In this document: positions 33,176 through 44,169 of the stretch, piece by piece | Numbering within the stretch: the first letter of the stretch is position 1 | Layout: the number at the start of each line of letters is the position of its first letter | Assembly (NCBI GenBank): GCA_948567375.1 | Contig: OX419755.1 | Coordinates: forward strand, 75,166,931-75,230,930 | Length of the DNA: 64,000 bases | Direction of reading: 5' to 3' | From: Lunularia cruciata | Lineage: Eukaryota; Streptophyta; Marchantiopsida; Lunulariales; Lunulariaceae | Position numbers and translations under genes: made by a program | Notes under the pieces: generated by a model | What the model saw: the letters and a program-made list of their open reading frames with translations, nothing else | Database searches by the model: none | What the model was told of the DNA's origin: nothing

Positions 33176-34345
33176 GATTTACTTGTTGCAAAGGAGGAGA
33201 GGCATCTGACCTTGCTTACTTCTGAGATGGAGAGAGAGCAGAGATTAGTTGACTTGGACATGGACATACTAGGTGTCATTGTCATGGCGGAGGGTTACAA
33301 GGTCCAGTTACAGAATCAGGCATGAGAGTTAGCAAATGCTATAGAGAGGTGCGAGAGTGCACATGTTCAAGTAGAGGAGAGCAAGAGTAGTCTAGCTTAG
33401 ATGAGAGCTCATGAGGAGAGTGAGAGTAGTCTAGCTAATTTGATGGCTCGTGTGGCTTATCTTGGAGCGAGACTACATACTATTGCTCGCCAAACCCATA
33501 CTAGTCATGAGATGCAAACCCAGACTGATAACACCCATGTGTCACCTCATAGTGTGGAGATTGAGGGCACTAAGACTGAGTTTAGAGAGAGGATTTGTCT
33601 AATAGGAGAATATATTCCATGTATCTTCTTCACAGGCTTCTTACGGAAGAAGATTATTATTATGGATGTTACTTGTATGGCATCATTATAGATTCATGGT
33701 GCTACTGGTTTCTATGCATGGGAGAGCGGAACAATAAGGCATGGTTGGTGCCCTCACAATCCTGGCCTGTAGGGTGGGTAGCCTGTCTTGGTGTTAGCCA
33801 AGACAATTTCATCCAGTTCTGTTTGCTACATTTTGAGGTAATCTTGTAGATAGATCTTACTCCGGATGGAGTGGAGTGGTTGCTATAGAGCATGTGGCAG
33901 TGGTCCAAACTCCCAAAGGAAGTTCACACCGGGTCTCGCCTCATGGCCTGTTTGTGTTTTGCATATATCTAGCAAGATTCTGAGTTCAAAGGACTTAGAG
34001 TTAGATCATATGAGCATCTTACTTCATTAGGTTTACCTCTTCATGATCTTTTGATCATAGATAGTTGTGCAATCTCTTATTATAGGAACCATCCACATGG
34101 TGCTATTCATCCTACCCACTTCAGTCCTTATAGGGTACATAGAGCATCATACACTTGGTCATTTGACCCTTTGATAAGTGCTTTGGACAGATTTTTCCAT
34201 GACGATAGGCCTGCTTTTAGTTGGGCAGAAGAGGAGTGGACATCAGGTAGATTGAGTTCTTATAGTTGTGACCCATACCCTCTTCTTGCTAGCATTATTA
34301 AGCATCAAGACTTGATGAGAGTGAGTGGCCTCTATGGTGGTCATT

Positions 34346-35280
34346 GAGTCCATTTAGGATTCAACATCATGTATATTGTTGTAGACTTGAGGATGTAGTA
34401 GTAGCACTTAGACACCATGGTGCATCTCCCTCTTCTTCTTCACCTCCTCAACCGCCATAGTCACAGGTTTAGGTTTTATTGGCTCCCCATTTATATACAT
34501 CTTTTGTTCATTTATCTCCATGTATACATTTATCTTTTAGTTTACACTTGTGAACTATCATATTTTTGTCTAACTCATATTTTCATGTGCTATATACTCA
34601 ATTGTGCCTTTTGTATCAAACATGTCATCACCTTGCACCTATGTGCACCATTCACATCAAGAGTCATCACCCTAAACCCATCACCTGTGTCCCTTAGTGC
34701 CAATGAGCATCGATGAGCTCCAATGAGCCATGACTTGCACCAACGAGTACATACAAGTGCCTACAAGCTCCAATGAGTGCCTATGAGCACCTACCACATT
34801 TAGGAGTGCTTGAGAGCCCTACCAAGCATCTACTAGCACCTTCAAGTGCCTACTAGCACCAACAAGCGCTAGCTGGCCTTTATTCAACAAAGTGTGGCAT
34901 TGAGTGGCGACTAGTGGCTGCAGGAAAGACTTTATGGGCAGCTATGAGCACCAACTTGTGGCATCTTGGGCTGACTATGTGTGGCCAAGGAAAACATGAG
35001 AGGAACTGAGTGATAACGAGTGGCATCAGGCGGATACTAGCAGCATTTATCAAGTTTTCATAACTCATCTTTATTATAATCATAATAAAAGTTATATGGT
35101 GGTATACTATTCGCTATTAGTAGAGTATGATGGATGTTGAACCTAAGTGAGCACTTTGAAATAGTTACTTATTTCCTTGGGATTTTTCCTTGCTTGTATG
35201 AGACTCATTTTGATTTGATGAGTATGCTTTGATTCCAAACTCTTCTCCTTAAATTTGTGTTTGTCTACCCTAGCTTTCCT
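34346..35280. other. spacer with degenerate GTGCCTA/GAGCACC repeats
   Basis: No gene is recognisable. Between about 34640 and 35060 variants of AGTGCCTACAAGC, CAATGAGC and TAGCACC recur every 10-20 bases. The tract resembles, in the opposite sense, the one at 30400-30660, so both sides of the split gene carry the same low-order repeat. Confidence 0.45.
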
Positions 35281-35281
35281 T

Positions 35282-36420
35282 TTATTTGCGCTCAATTTTT
35301 TTCTCAATTTCAATTTTTAGGTTCTTTGTCTCTAATCTAACAAGCTCTACTTTCATTCTCATCATTGTTTTCTCTCTCTTCCTCATTTTGGTGGCTTCTA
35401 GTTCAGCTAGTCGTAACCTCTCCCTGGATTCTTTAGTATATGCCTTCAACATAGTAATTTTTTGTAAATCATGAGACAATGACATACTAGGTGACAACTT
35501 GGGTACCTTACTTGCTGATATTCCACCTTTCCTCCTCTTTGGATCACGTTTCCCTTCTTGGTTGGCAAAAGCACAATTGGATCCATCCCTTGTAGAAGTT
35601 AAAGGCAATGGTGTAATGAAAGGCAGTACTCGATTGGTGGAACAAATGGAGACTCATCCTCGGGTGATAGGATTCCATTGTCCATGCCACTTAGTATACT
35701 TTTCACCCCTAGGGTGTTTGTGACCAAATGGGGGCCCGAGTCAAGGAGCACCACCTCAAGAGGAGATGAGAATTACAAGCACTCATGCGCACCTTCATGG
35801 ACCTCCTCCTTGCCAGCCTTGCAAATCTTGCTCAAATTGGGATTAAAATCTCCTAAACTTACCATTGCCGGTAGACTTATGTTTGCTCTAGTCCCAAACA
35901 TAGCTTCCATTCTTGCAAAATGTGGGCACATTCCATTCAATTTATCTTCTATAGTTCTCCACTCTTTGCCATATTCCTTCTCTGTGGGACCTTCTCCCGT
36001 AGACTTGTTCTTAAGCTTCCAAGTTTCTTTGTATTGTTTCATGTACCGCAACCATTTCTTGTAAAGTTTGTCACCTGTCATAGAAGTAAGAAATCCTTGT
36101 CTCTCCCTAATCAAAAAGGTTGCCATGAAACTAAATGTTGTCGATTTCTGAATGGATTTTTTGCAATTCCCACCATGAATCTATGCCAAATGCTCAAGGT
36201 CCTCCAAATAATCCAATATTTGGCGATAATGGTGCATTGCCATGCAAAATCGTTCATTCTCCTTGGTTTTTCCCGGCACTAAAGAAGCCATCCTCAACAA
36301 GTCTCCAAATTTCCCTAATGGTTGTTGAGGTTGCGAATCCAAAGATGACTCTATGGGTCCTAGATCAGCATTGAAAAGTGAGTCTCCTACACTAAAACAA
36401 GGTACTCAATCTCCCATTGC
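35282..36420 (-). pseudogene. SANT/trihelix-like DNA-binding protein remnant
   Basis: The minus strand reads MASLVPGKTKENERFCMAMH and HYRQILDYLEDLEHL, then after a stop a 117-residue frame (35773-36126) with LYKKWLRYMKQYKETWKLKN, STGEGPTEKEYGKEW and HFARMEAMFGTRANI. A second frame (35282-35608) has basic KRDPKRRKGG and a C-terminal coiled coil (LRLAELEATKMRKREKTMMR). Aromatic spacing and the basic, then coiled-coil, order resemble the SANT-like partner ORFs of PIF/Harbinger transposons and plant trihelix proteins. A transposase of that superfamily lies 5 kb away in convergent orientation, but a link is unproven. A stop at about 35775 and a frameshift break it. Confidence 0.5.
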
Positions 36421-36900
36421 AAAAATTTTGTTGCACTCCTAGCGTAAAAGTCCTCGACCCCTAATCAATTTCTTGGTTGCCGCACGGTAGCACTGATCAT
36501 TTCCCACACCAATGTGAAACTACAAAATCATTGTTAGTTGCCTAACAACTTGCACATTTGCTCCAGAGGGTTGGGCGGGGCCATTTTGGATCTTGAATAC
36601 GGAAACCAAATCATCAATCATATGTGACTCAACTGACCACATGGCCACCCTCTTGAGAAAACATGTTACTCTGTTTGACAATCATTTATTTAGTTATGGC
36701 ATTCCTAAACATCCGTAACATATTATTTGATTTTTATAAATGAATGCAATTTGCATAATATATCCCTTAACCAAATTTATAGAGCGTTCAGTTATTACAA
36801 TCTCATCTCATTACAGAGTTCATTAGAATCTCTCAACCCTCAAATTACAAAGTTTGTTATTTATCCTTAGACATCTGTCAAACCTATTTCTGAAACCCCC
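36421..36900. other. no gene recognised
   Basis: AT-rich sequence between the SANT-like remnant and the RT of copy E. No protease or gag trace was found, so copy E lacks its 5' part here. The exact left end of copy E is not visible. Confidence 0.4.
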
Positions 36901-37757
36901 TATTGGATTGATCTGATTGAGGGTGCAATTTTGGTTTCAAAGTGACAATATTCAACTGAACCCAAAGTACTCACTTTTAGTAAAAGATGAAATTGATAAG
37001 TACTTGGAGGCCAGGACAATTTTTCTAATCTTGAGCAATGAGTGGGTTTCTCACATTGTCATTGTTTCAAAGAAGAAGACTGGAATCTGCCAAGACTTCT
37101 ACAAGCTTGATGTAATTACAAGGAGGGATCATCATCCCTTACCTTTTATTGATACAATTTTGGACCAAGTAGTTGGTCATCCTTGCTATAGTTTTTCTCA
37201 ATGGATTTTCATGCTATAATCAAGTATCCATTTGAGAAGAAGACAAGGACAAAACCACATTCACTACCAATTGGGACACTTTTGCTTACAATCAAATCCC
37301 CTTTGGGTTGTGTAATGCTAACACTACTTTCCAACGGATGATGAATGTGATCTTTAAAGATGTTTTGTGGAAATTTGTGGAAGTCTTCATTGATGATTTT
37401 TGTGTGTTTGGGCAAAGAGAAGTACATTTAGATTACCTTTGCCAAACTTTGAAATTGTTGTTTTGCCGGCTTGTCATTACACCCAAAGAAATGCTTCTTT
37501 GCAATGAAGAAGGCATTCTTCTAGGGCATTGGGTCTCAAACCAAGGTATTGAAGTGAAGATCAAAAAGGTGAAAGTCATCTCAGCTTTGGAATCCCCTAA
37601 AAAAATTTGGGAGTTGAGGGCCTTCTTGGGACTTGTTGGATACTATAGATGCTTCATACCAAATTATGCGATGCTTTCAGCACCACTAACAAAGCTTCTT
37701 AAGAAGTCTGAAGACATTTGTGGGAAGCAAAACAAGAAGAAGCTTTCCAAGTGTTGA
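36900..37757 (+). pseudogene. Ty3/gypsy reverse transcriptase (family-1 copy E)
   Basis: Frame 36917-37219 has LNPKYSLLVKDEIDKYLEAR, WVSHIVIVSKKKTGICQDF and RRDHHPLPFIDTILDQVV, the fingers and palm blocks. After frame changes, frame 37308-37757 has LWKFVEVFIDDFCVFGQREV (FIDD active site, 37386-37397), GHWVSNQGIEV and the connection block RAFLGLVGYYRCFIPNYAM. Both catalytic aspartates of FIDD are kept. It is the best-preserved family-1 RT in the window, but broken by at least two frameshifts. Confidence 0.88.
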
Positions 37758-38200
37758 ATAAGACCCTGGTTGAAGCAACAATTATGAGGGCCCCAAATTG
37801 GGATGCCCCTTTTCATGTGTATGTGGATACTTTGTCCATGGCAATTGGAGTAGTCGTAAGTTAGAAGGACAAGAAGAAGAAGACTATTCAATCTATTATC
37901 CCAATTGATAGTTTTGAATTGCACAAAATGATTATTTGACGATTGAAAGAGAAGCACTAAGAATGTTTTATGCTTGCAAGAAATTTCACCATTATTTGTT
38001 GGGATATGAGTTTGTCTTCTCTGTGGACCATTATGCTTTGCAACATTTGGTAAAGAAGGGAGATTTCTCAGGGCAAATTGCAAAATGGATTTTGTTGTTA
38101 CAAGAATTCATATACAATATACAAGTAAGGAAGGGAGATTTTCATTTGAATACAAACTTCCTATACATGTTAAAAACTCAAGACCAGACTTAGAAGTTGA
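37758..38200 (+). pseudogene. RNase H domain (copy E)
   Basis: Frame 37936-38193 reads TIEREALRMFYACKKFHHYL, YEFVFSVDHYALQHLVKK and IAKWILLLQEFIYNIQVRKG. The E of EREAL and D of VDHY are the expected catalytic positions. A frame change separates it from the RT. The matching minus-strand copy is at 7160-7570. Confidence 0.82.
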
Positions 38201-38429
38201 CAATCAATTTCCTAACAAAGATTATATTATTTGATGGCAATGCAAAGTACAAAGTGTGTGGCTGAATATCACTATCTGCATACTTGCCAATGTTCTGAGG
38301 GACTAGAGCCAGAGTGGAGAGCATTCTTCCTCCAGTGGGACTCCAAATGGGACCATACCAGCTAAAACACAACATTTTGTTTAAAATGTGCAAAGATAAA
38401 GTACTTAAGATGGCTTGATACCTTGAGGC

Positions 38430-39560
38430 ATACAAAGTCAAAGAAGTAATAAAGTCCTTGCACTCAAAAGCATCAAGAGGATACTAGGCCCTGAAGAACA
38501 CAGTCAAGAAAGCTCTTTCATCGGGGTATTGGTAGCCTACAATGTACAAAGATACCCATGCCCATATCTAAAGTTGTGATGCCTATCAAGGAACAAGAAA
38601 ACTGATGGCCACTTCTCAACGGTCTTTAAGACCAATTTTGCCATTAGTCCCATTTGAGAAATAAGGAATTGATTTTATGGATTCAATTCAACCAGTGACC
38701 CAATTCACAAGGAAGAGATACATCTTGGTGTGTATTGATTATGCTATCAAGATGGTTGAAGCCGTGGCAACTCAGAGAGATGATGCGGGAATAGTTGCAA
38801 AAATTTTCTTTCAAAACATCATTCCACATTATGGATATCTTCTAGAATTGGTTAGTGATTGCAGGACTTCTTTTTTGAACTCACTTGTAGAAGCATTAAC
38901 CAAGTACTTCCAAATCAAACATTGGAAGATGACACCTTACAACCCAAAGGCCAACGGATTAACAGAGAAAGCAAATGCATTGTTGTGCAAAATTTTGAAT
39001 AAGGTGACTATCAACTATGCCTACAATTGGGACACAAAGTTACCTCCAACTTTGTGGGTATATAGAACCAACAAAAAGATAATAACCAAACAAATTCAAA
39101 ATTTCTTAACATATGAATTGCATCCCATACGCCTAGTTGAATTTGAAGTACCATCATATTGGATTCTTTGTTAGGAACAATTGTTAGAGGAAGAAAGTCA
39201 AGATCTTTGGATCCATGAACTGATGTAGTTACAAGAGAAATAAGATGATGCAATGTAAACCAACACGAAGGAAATACAAGATTAGTAGAAAGTCAGGCAT
39301 GATAAGCAAAAAAGCCTATAACTATTCAAGAAGGAAACTTGGTGTTGTTATATAACAATTGCCAAATCTAGGTAAGTTGCACTTAAGGTGGATGGGGCCA
39401 TACTGTGCAAGGCACATCTATGATAATGGCTCTATTCAACTTGTGGACCTGGAGGGCAATCCATTTGACACTTGAGTGAACGAGTGGAGAGTTTGAAAAT
39501 ATTGGACCATGGACTTGGACTTGTATAAAGAAGACAATGCCAATGTTTGCAAGGATGCTC
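38430..39560 (+). pseudogene. Ty3/gypsy integrase (copy E)
   Basis: A finger-type N-terminus is degraded (SSGYWWPTMYKDTHAH, about 38520-38560). The core starts GIDFMDSIQP (first D) and continues RYILVCIDYAIKMVEAVATQ, VSDCRTSFLNSLVEALTKYF (second D) and ANGLTEKANALLCKI (E) in frame 38677-39174, with LPPTLWVYRTNKK at its end. The D-D-E triad appears kept although the frame has a stop before GIDF. A C-terminal tail, IYDNGSIQLVDLEGN, follows near 39415-39460. It would insert element cDNA into the host genome. Confidence 0.85.
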
Positions 39561-39922
39561 ACATTTAAGGGAGGGGATATGTGGTACCTACATTTTTTTA
39601 TCAAGTTTTAAAGAAAAAGTGCATTGTTAAAGCCAAAGGAAGGCTAAATGGGGAAGAAACAAGAAGAATTGTGTGTTTGGCATAGACCCTGAGTTGACCT
39701 CAGGTCAAAGTCAAAAGGACTCAGGTTGGATGGATGGAAGTATGGATCCAAAGATAGAGGACTTTGTATCGGGATGTGCAACCCAATCCAAAGAACCTAT
39801 AACAACTTTTCCTTGGGCCTAGCCAATCAAGAAAGTATGGGTAAAGAAAGTGACTACCTCGAGATCAAGATGACATTGAGAATGATAAAAAATAGACACA
39901 CAAAATTAGCATGTCAATTGAA

Positions 39923-40318
39923 GATTGATTGAAGAATGAGCAATCAGCAAAAGACTATAAGATTGAGACTTCATCTAGGGAATTCTGAAATGTCACGATG
40001 ATATTCCATGCCTCTCAATAGTTATCTTGAAGGAGTTAGAATCTCAAGTTTTGGGGAAGGGTTGATCTTTCATAGGCCAAGAGTGAGGAAGCACATGATA
40101 GGTCTTGCAATTTGCCTAAAGATCAACTGAAGAATGACCGATTTGCAAAAGACTATAAGATTGAGACTTCATCTAGGGAATTCTGAAATGTCACGATGAT
40201 ATTCCATGCCTCTCAATAGTTATTCTAAAGGAGTTAGAATCTCAAGTTATGGGGAGGGGTTGATCTTTCATAGGCTAAGAGTGAGGAATCACATGAAGGC
40301 CCTTGAAATTTTTTGATT
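39923..40318 (+). repeat. 198-bp tandem duplication within ORF3
   Basis: The second copy (40121-40318) repeats the first (39923-40120) at a 198-bp period, beginning GATTGATTGAAGAATGAG / GATCAACTGAAGAATGAC. They share AAGACTATAAGATTGAGAC and AATTCTGAAATGTCACGATG blocks. The period is divisible by three, so a reading frame would pass through it. Confidence 0.9.
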
Positions 40319-42449
40319 AGATGTAGTGGCAAGGATCAAAGTCTTGATTAGACTTTGCATCATATTTTTGGCATGGAATTGGAATTTCTGCTTTTTAGGG
40401 TTCATGGCAAAAATTGCAACAAGTAATTGCAGAGACTGTCTCAAGACAAATGAGAAGAGAGGAAATCTGGCTTGATGGAAAAATTTGGATTGGAGATTAC
40501 TCTTGGAGAAAGAAGCGGAGGAAGTAAGGAGGAATCACCTTCTATTAGAAGTGTGATTCTTTAGAAGAAACCGCCAAGGTGAAGAATTCTTTCAATAGAC
40601 CTTGCACCAAGAACAAGTACAAGGTAGATAGTTATAAGCAACTAAAACAAGAGTGATTGTCAGCATGATGATAGCTATGTTTAAGCAAGAGAAAACCACC
40701 TATGTAATGATGCAATAGGCGGTGTTCTTTCACCAGATGTTTGCAAGAGAGGCGGTAGATTGAGCAAAGTGTTTGCACCAATGCATAAGTCAGATGATTA
40801 CCAATTGGAGAATGGATATGCCATCCTATTACTTCATACCCTTTGTAGCCCACTTCTACTTTAGATTCAAATTTCTCAATGCCAAGGAGAGAGGACGGAT
40901 GGTGTTCCACTTTCACCCCAATTTAAGAAGAGAAGTGGATGGACATCAAGCGGGTGTGAGAATGCAATGACTACTATCTCAAGAGCAAGAGGATAATGTT
41001 GGTGGACATCCCCATGCCAAAATAGAGATGTAGATCCAAGGGAAGAATATCACTGATACAGCCATAGAAGATGAGAAGGCTGAACCCAAAGCCAGCGCTT
41101 GTAGTAGTGAAGGACCCATCTTCGGAGGAAGCATCGAAAGGAGAAACTAAGTCAAAGTGTGAAGACTCAAGAGCAAAAGAAGAGTTCACTCTATAGAGTG
41201 GGGAGTCTAATAACAATAGTGATGGAGAACCCAAAGTGTAGCAATCAGGGGAAGAGGTTGTTGGAGAAGAAGAAAGAGAGTTCCACAAGGCAATCAACCA
41301 TATGGAGGGAAGAGATAAGCCTTGTCTAGAGTTGCATGTATTTGAGTTAAAAGATGAATGAGCAAGAGAAGCTGCCTTGGTATTTCTGAGGGCAGCAAGA
41401 GCAAAGAGAAGTGTGCACGTTGTAGCTGCAGTTGAAGCAAAGTTGAAGAAGAAGGAGAAAGCTTGGATGGTGTACCATTGAAGGTACAAAGATCATGTCT
41501 TTGGGGTAAAGCACCAGCCAAAGAATCATCAACCCAAGATGAAGACTTGGAAGACAATGAAGGAAGATATGTTAGAGTCAAATATCTATTGAAGATCATT
41601 TGTCCTTTGTTGGTGCAAGTATAAAGAACAAGTGAAGTTGAAGAAAGATCATCCCAAAGTGAGGAATGAGTTGGAAGTAGTGAAGTACTTGAGTAAAGAA
41701 ACCTTGGAGTTGTGGAGTAAATAACTCAAGGAGAGAAGGAAGCCAAGGAACTTTGGATTGAAGCAGTTCTTTGGAAGAAGAATCTTGATACCTTGCAGGA
41801 GAACTTCTTGAAGCAAAGTGAAGAGTTGAAGGAGCAAAAGGCATTGTTTGAGAAGATGAAGGATGAAGTCATTGATGCAAGGGTAGAAATCATACATTCA
41901 AAAGGCAATTGCAATAGTAATAGAGCCATAGTTGCAGAGTCTGAGAAAGAGCGCAGCAATGAAGGATCAAGCCTGGCAATGTGAATTGGCAGATAGACAT
42001 CATGAGGAAGATAGATTGTGAGGTTTGAGCAGAAGTGTAGAAGTTCAACTAGTCCAATATGTGGAAGAGAAGGAAGCACTCAAGGCAGAATTTCAGCATG
42101 AGTTGATCATATATTAGAATGAGTTGGAAGTAGAGAGAAGTAAGGAGAAGATAGCTTCAAGCTGAGTTTAATAGGAGCAATCATTGTAGAGTTGAAGGCA
42201 ATGGCAATGTTGAGTATTGATGTTGAGGTTAAGTTGAAAGAGGCAAGACTGCACAAATTGAAGTTGTTGGTGCAAAAGACAAGGAAGAAGAAGGTGAAGG
42301 ATATTGACTTGAACAATCTGCTAATTTGCCTGAGAGATCCTGTAGATAGAAAGATGTTAGAGGTAGGAGACAATCTAAGTCTCACACTAGATCTTGTTAG
42401 ATCAGACTTGGATAAACTTCATAGTGAGTTGAAGGTAAAAGTGAACTCT

Positions 42450-43137
42450 TGTGAGCCGGCCTGTCTCTCACTCAGGATGAACCTCTGATGGCTATTATGG
42501 TAGCGCACCATGGACTAAGAAAGCAAGGAATCCCAACTCTATCATACTCCTCCAAGGCTAACACTCCAAGACTCAAGACATTGCTCACTAGAGAACTCAA
42601 TGAGAGAGATAGTTGCAAATGAAAGGATGATGAGTACCTCCTCACCCGTTGTTTATATACTTGTGAAATAGTTACGCACCAAAGTTACTAATTACTATAG
42701 TAACTCAAGTTACTAGACTAAAAGTCAAGTAAAGTCAAAAAGTATAAAGGAATATCCATTCACATAGGCATATTCCACTAGCATGTGATCTTATCTTGAC
42801 CCAACCACTAAGTCAAGGATTCCTTCACATGGGCTATCCTTGGACTATAGAAGAATCCAAAACAAAAAGGCTTGCGGGCCCAAGAAATCTCAACTCTTTC
42901 CTCAAAGCCAAACACCTAGGAATAATACCAAGTCAACACACTAGAATCCAAAATAATGGTGCTTATTTTTCCACTTCCTCTAAAGTAAGGTCTCCTCTAT
43001 CTTAGTTTTGACTAACGTTAGCTAATCATGACTAATGTAGAACCATCTTTTATCTCTATATAAATAATATCTCTTAAGTACTTGTAATACCAAGCTAAAT
43101 ATCACAATACCACACACATGCAGAAATGGGTGTTACA
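42450..43137 (-). mobile_element. solo LTR, family S, copy 1
   Basis: Read on the minus strand: TGTAACACCCATTTCTGCAT ... GTGAGAGACAGGCCGGCTCACA, 688 bp, TG..CA ends. GTATATAAAC (42651-42660 reversed) is a TATA-type box, conserved at the matching place in copy 3. Flanks show no clear duplication (CTCT / GTCC). ORF3 of copy E resumes at 43138, so this LTR inserted into copy E. Confidence 0.85.
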
Positions 43138-43318
43138 GTCCAAACTTGTAGAGGTAGGAGTGCAAGTGTCATCAGGTGAGTTAATTGAGACATTAGAGGA
43201 GATTGGGTTAGAGTATGAGAATGCAGATAGGTTAGCTATCATTCTAATTTCAGTTCAGACTAAAGAGATACTAGAAAAGTAGAAGTAGTAGTATTAGATA
43301 GACCCAAAGAAGGAGGAG

Positions 43319-44161
43319 TGATTGAAGGAACCTTGGGTTTAGAAGCCAAACTCAAGGTTGACATTGGATTGGATTAGTAACAATTTTGAGATATGAAGAA
43401 GCAAATATGAAGAGGTGGTTTATCATTTTGGATCTGTAGGTTGGTAAAGTTGTTAGGAAATGGTATTTTAGTTAGATAAATATCAAGTGCTCTGCCTATT
43501 TAAAGGAAGCATTTGCAATGAGTTGTTGTTCAGTTTGTAATTTTGAAGTTGAGTAAAGCAAAGTGTTGTAACACAGTGCTCGTTGTTTTAGCTTTATTCC
43601 AAGTAGCAATCCTATGTGTGTGTTTGTGAATGTTTGGAGAAATTTGAAGTGCAAGTCAATGAGCTTGTTGGATGTCGGATTTGTAATTCTGATTTCATTT
43701 TGTGGGTTAATCTTGAGTGGATGGAAATCAAAGAAATGCCTTGATAGATTTGTGAAGAATTTTAGTGTTGGTAGTATTTTGCAATTGCAAGTGCAACATT
43801 GGATTGATGCAAAGCAACTTTGATCAAGGAAGTTGTGCCTTCATTGGAGAGGTGGAACACAATTCTTGAGTGAAGTTATTTCATAATGAAAAAGCCTTCT
43901 TTAGGAGAATTGAATCATCACAATCAATATCAATTTGGAAAGGATTTGAAGAATTGTGATTATGGGTGACATTTTATTGTGATGAGACAGTGATTTAGTG
44001 CTTGTTACTCTCTTGTGGATGTGGTTTCTACCTAAGAGACTAAAGACAAACTCAAGAAGAACTGATTCATTATTTTTCTACTTTGTATTTGACCATTTTT
44101 TACTCGTATCTGGATGGGAACAAACTTTACTTACTAATTACTACAAAAGTGATACTTGTCA
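43319..44161 (+). mobile_element. family-1 LTR, 3' (copy E)
   Basis: It starts TGATTGAAGGAACC directly after the purine-rich tract AAAGAAGGAGGAG and ends near GATACTTGTCA, about 843 bp. It aligns with the copy A LTR (18024-18881). The TATA-like GCCTATTTAAAGGAAGC sits at 43493-43509 and the GGGAACAAACTTTACTTACT block near the end. The matching 5' LTR was not found in the window. Confidence 0.75.
43497..43504 (+). promoter_or_regulatory. TATA-type box in family-1 LTR (copy E)
   Basis: TATTTAAA conserved with copy A (18697-18704). It is the likely LTR promoter core. Confidence 0.55.
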
Positions 44162-44169
44162 GGTTGTCA

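Larger units (their letters stand above)
31200..34345 (+). pseudogene. split gene-like unit with acidic and coiled-coil segments, unknown
   Basis: Exon 1 (31200-31430) reads MAEIWGYEKIVDGPNMRNTQ ... LHYPRPE. The intron 31431-31947 has GT and TTTTGTAG/G ends and is in phase 0; exon 2 continues VLPCKEFASSWDKVSCTCLV with an IPYTIVSDWFPQRDKVAKRY segment. A frame change gives an acidic stretch (EEHDDDHEDANSSDEDET) ending at a GGTGAGTG donor (32558/32559). Intron 2 runs to CAACAG at 32841. Exon 3 has tandem ERERLVLERESDLESVEE-type heptads, then MARVAYLGARLHTIARQTHT and, past 33700, a hydrophobic/aromatic C-terminal part to YGGH at 34345. Two stops in exons 1-2 and several later ones break it. I do not recognise the family. 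It may be a captured host gene or a retroelement ORF; the clean introns favour a gene copy. Confidence 0.5.
39600..43300 (+). pseudogene. ORF3, coiled-coil protein of unknown function (copy E)
   Basis: The plus strand carries the copy A blocks in the same order: NCVFGIDPE, EGLIFHRLRVRNHMKALEIF, LDVVARIKVLIRLCIIFLAW, FIPFVAHFYFRFKFLNAKER, AINHMEGRDKPCLELHVFEL, SEELKEQKALFEKMKDEVI (41793-41984), KSAAMKDQAWQ and NNLLICLRDPVDRKMLEVGD with LDLVRSDLDKLHSELKVK. It sits directly between the integrase and the 3' LTR. A 198-bp tandem duplication (39923-40318) lies near the start, and a 688-bp solo LTR (42450-43137) splits the C-terminal part. Stops are common. The role is unknown; conservation of block order argues for a true ORF of the family. 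Confidence 0.65.

Noticed and set aside
41000-42100. Minus-strand ORFs at 40974-42079
   Set aside because: They are antisense to ORF3 of copy E; their leucine/serine composition is the reverse of glutamate/lysine codons.
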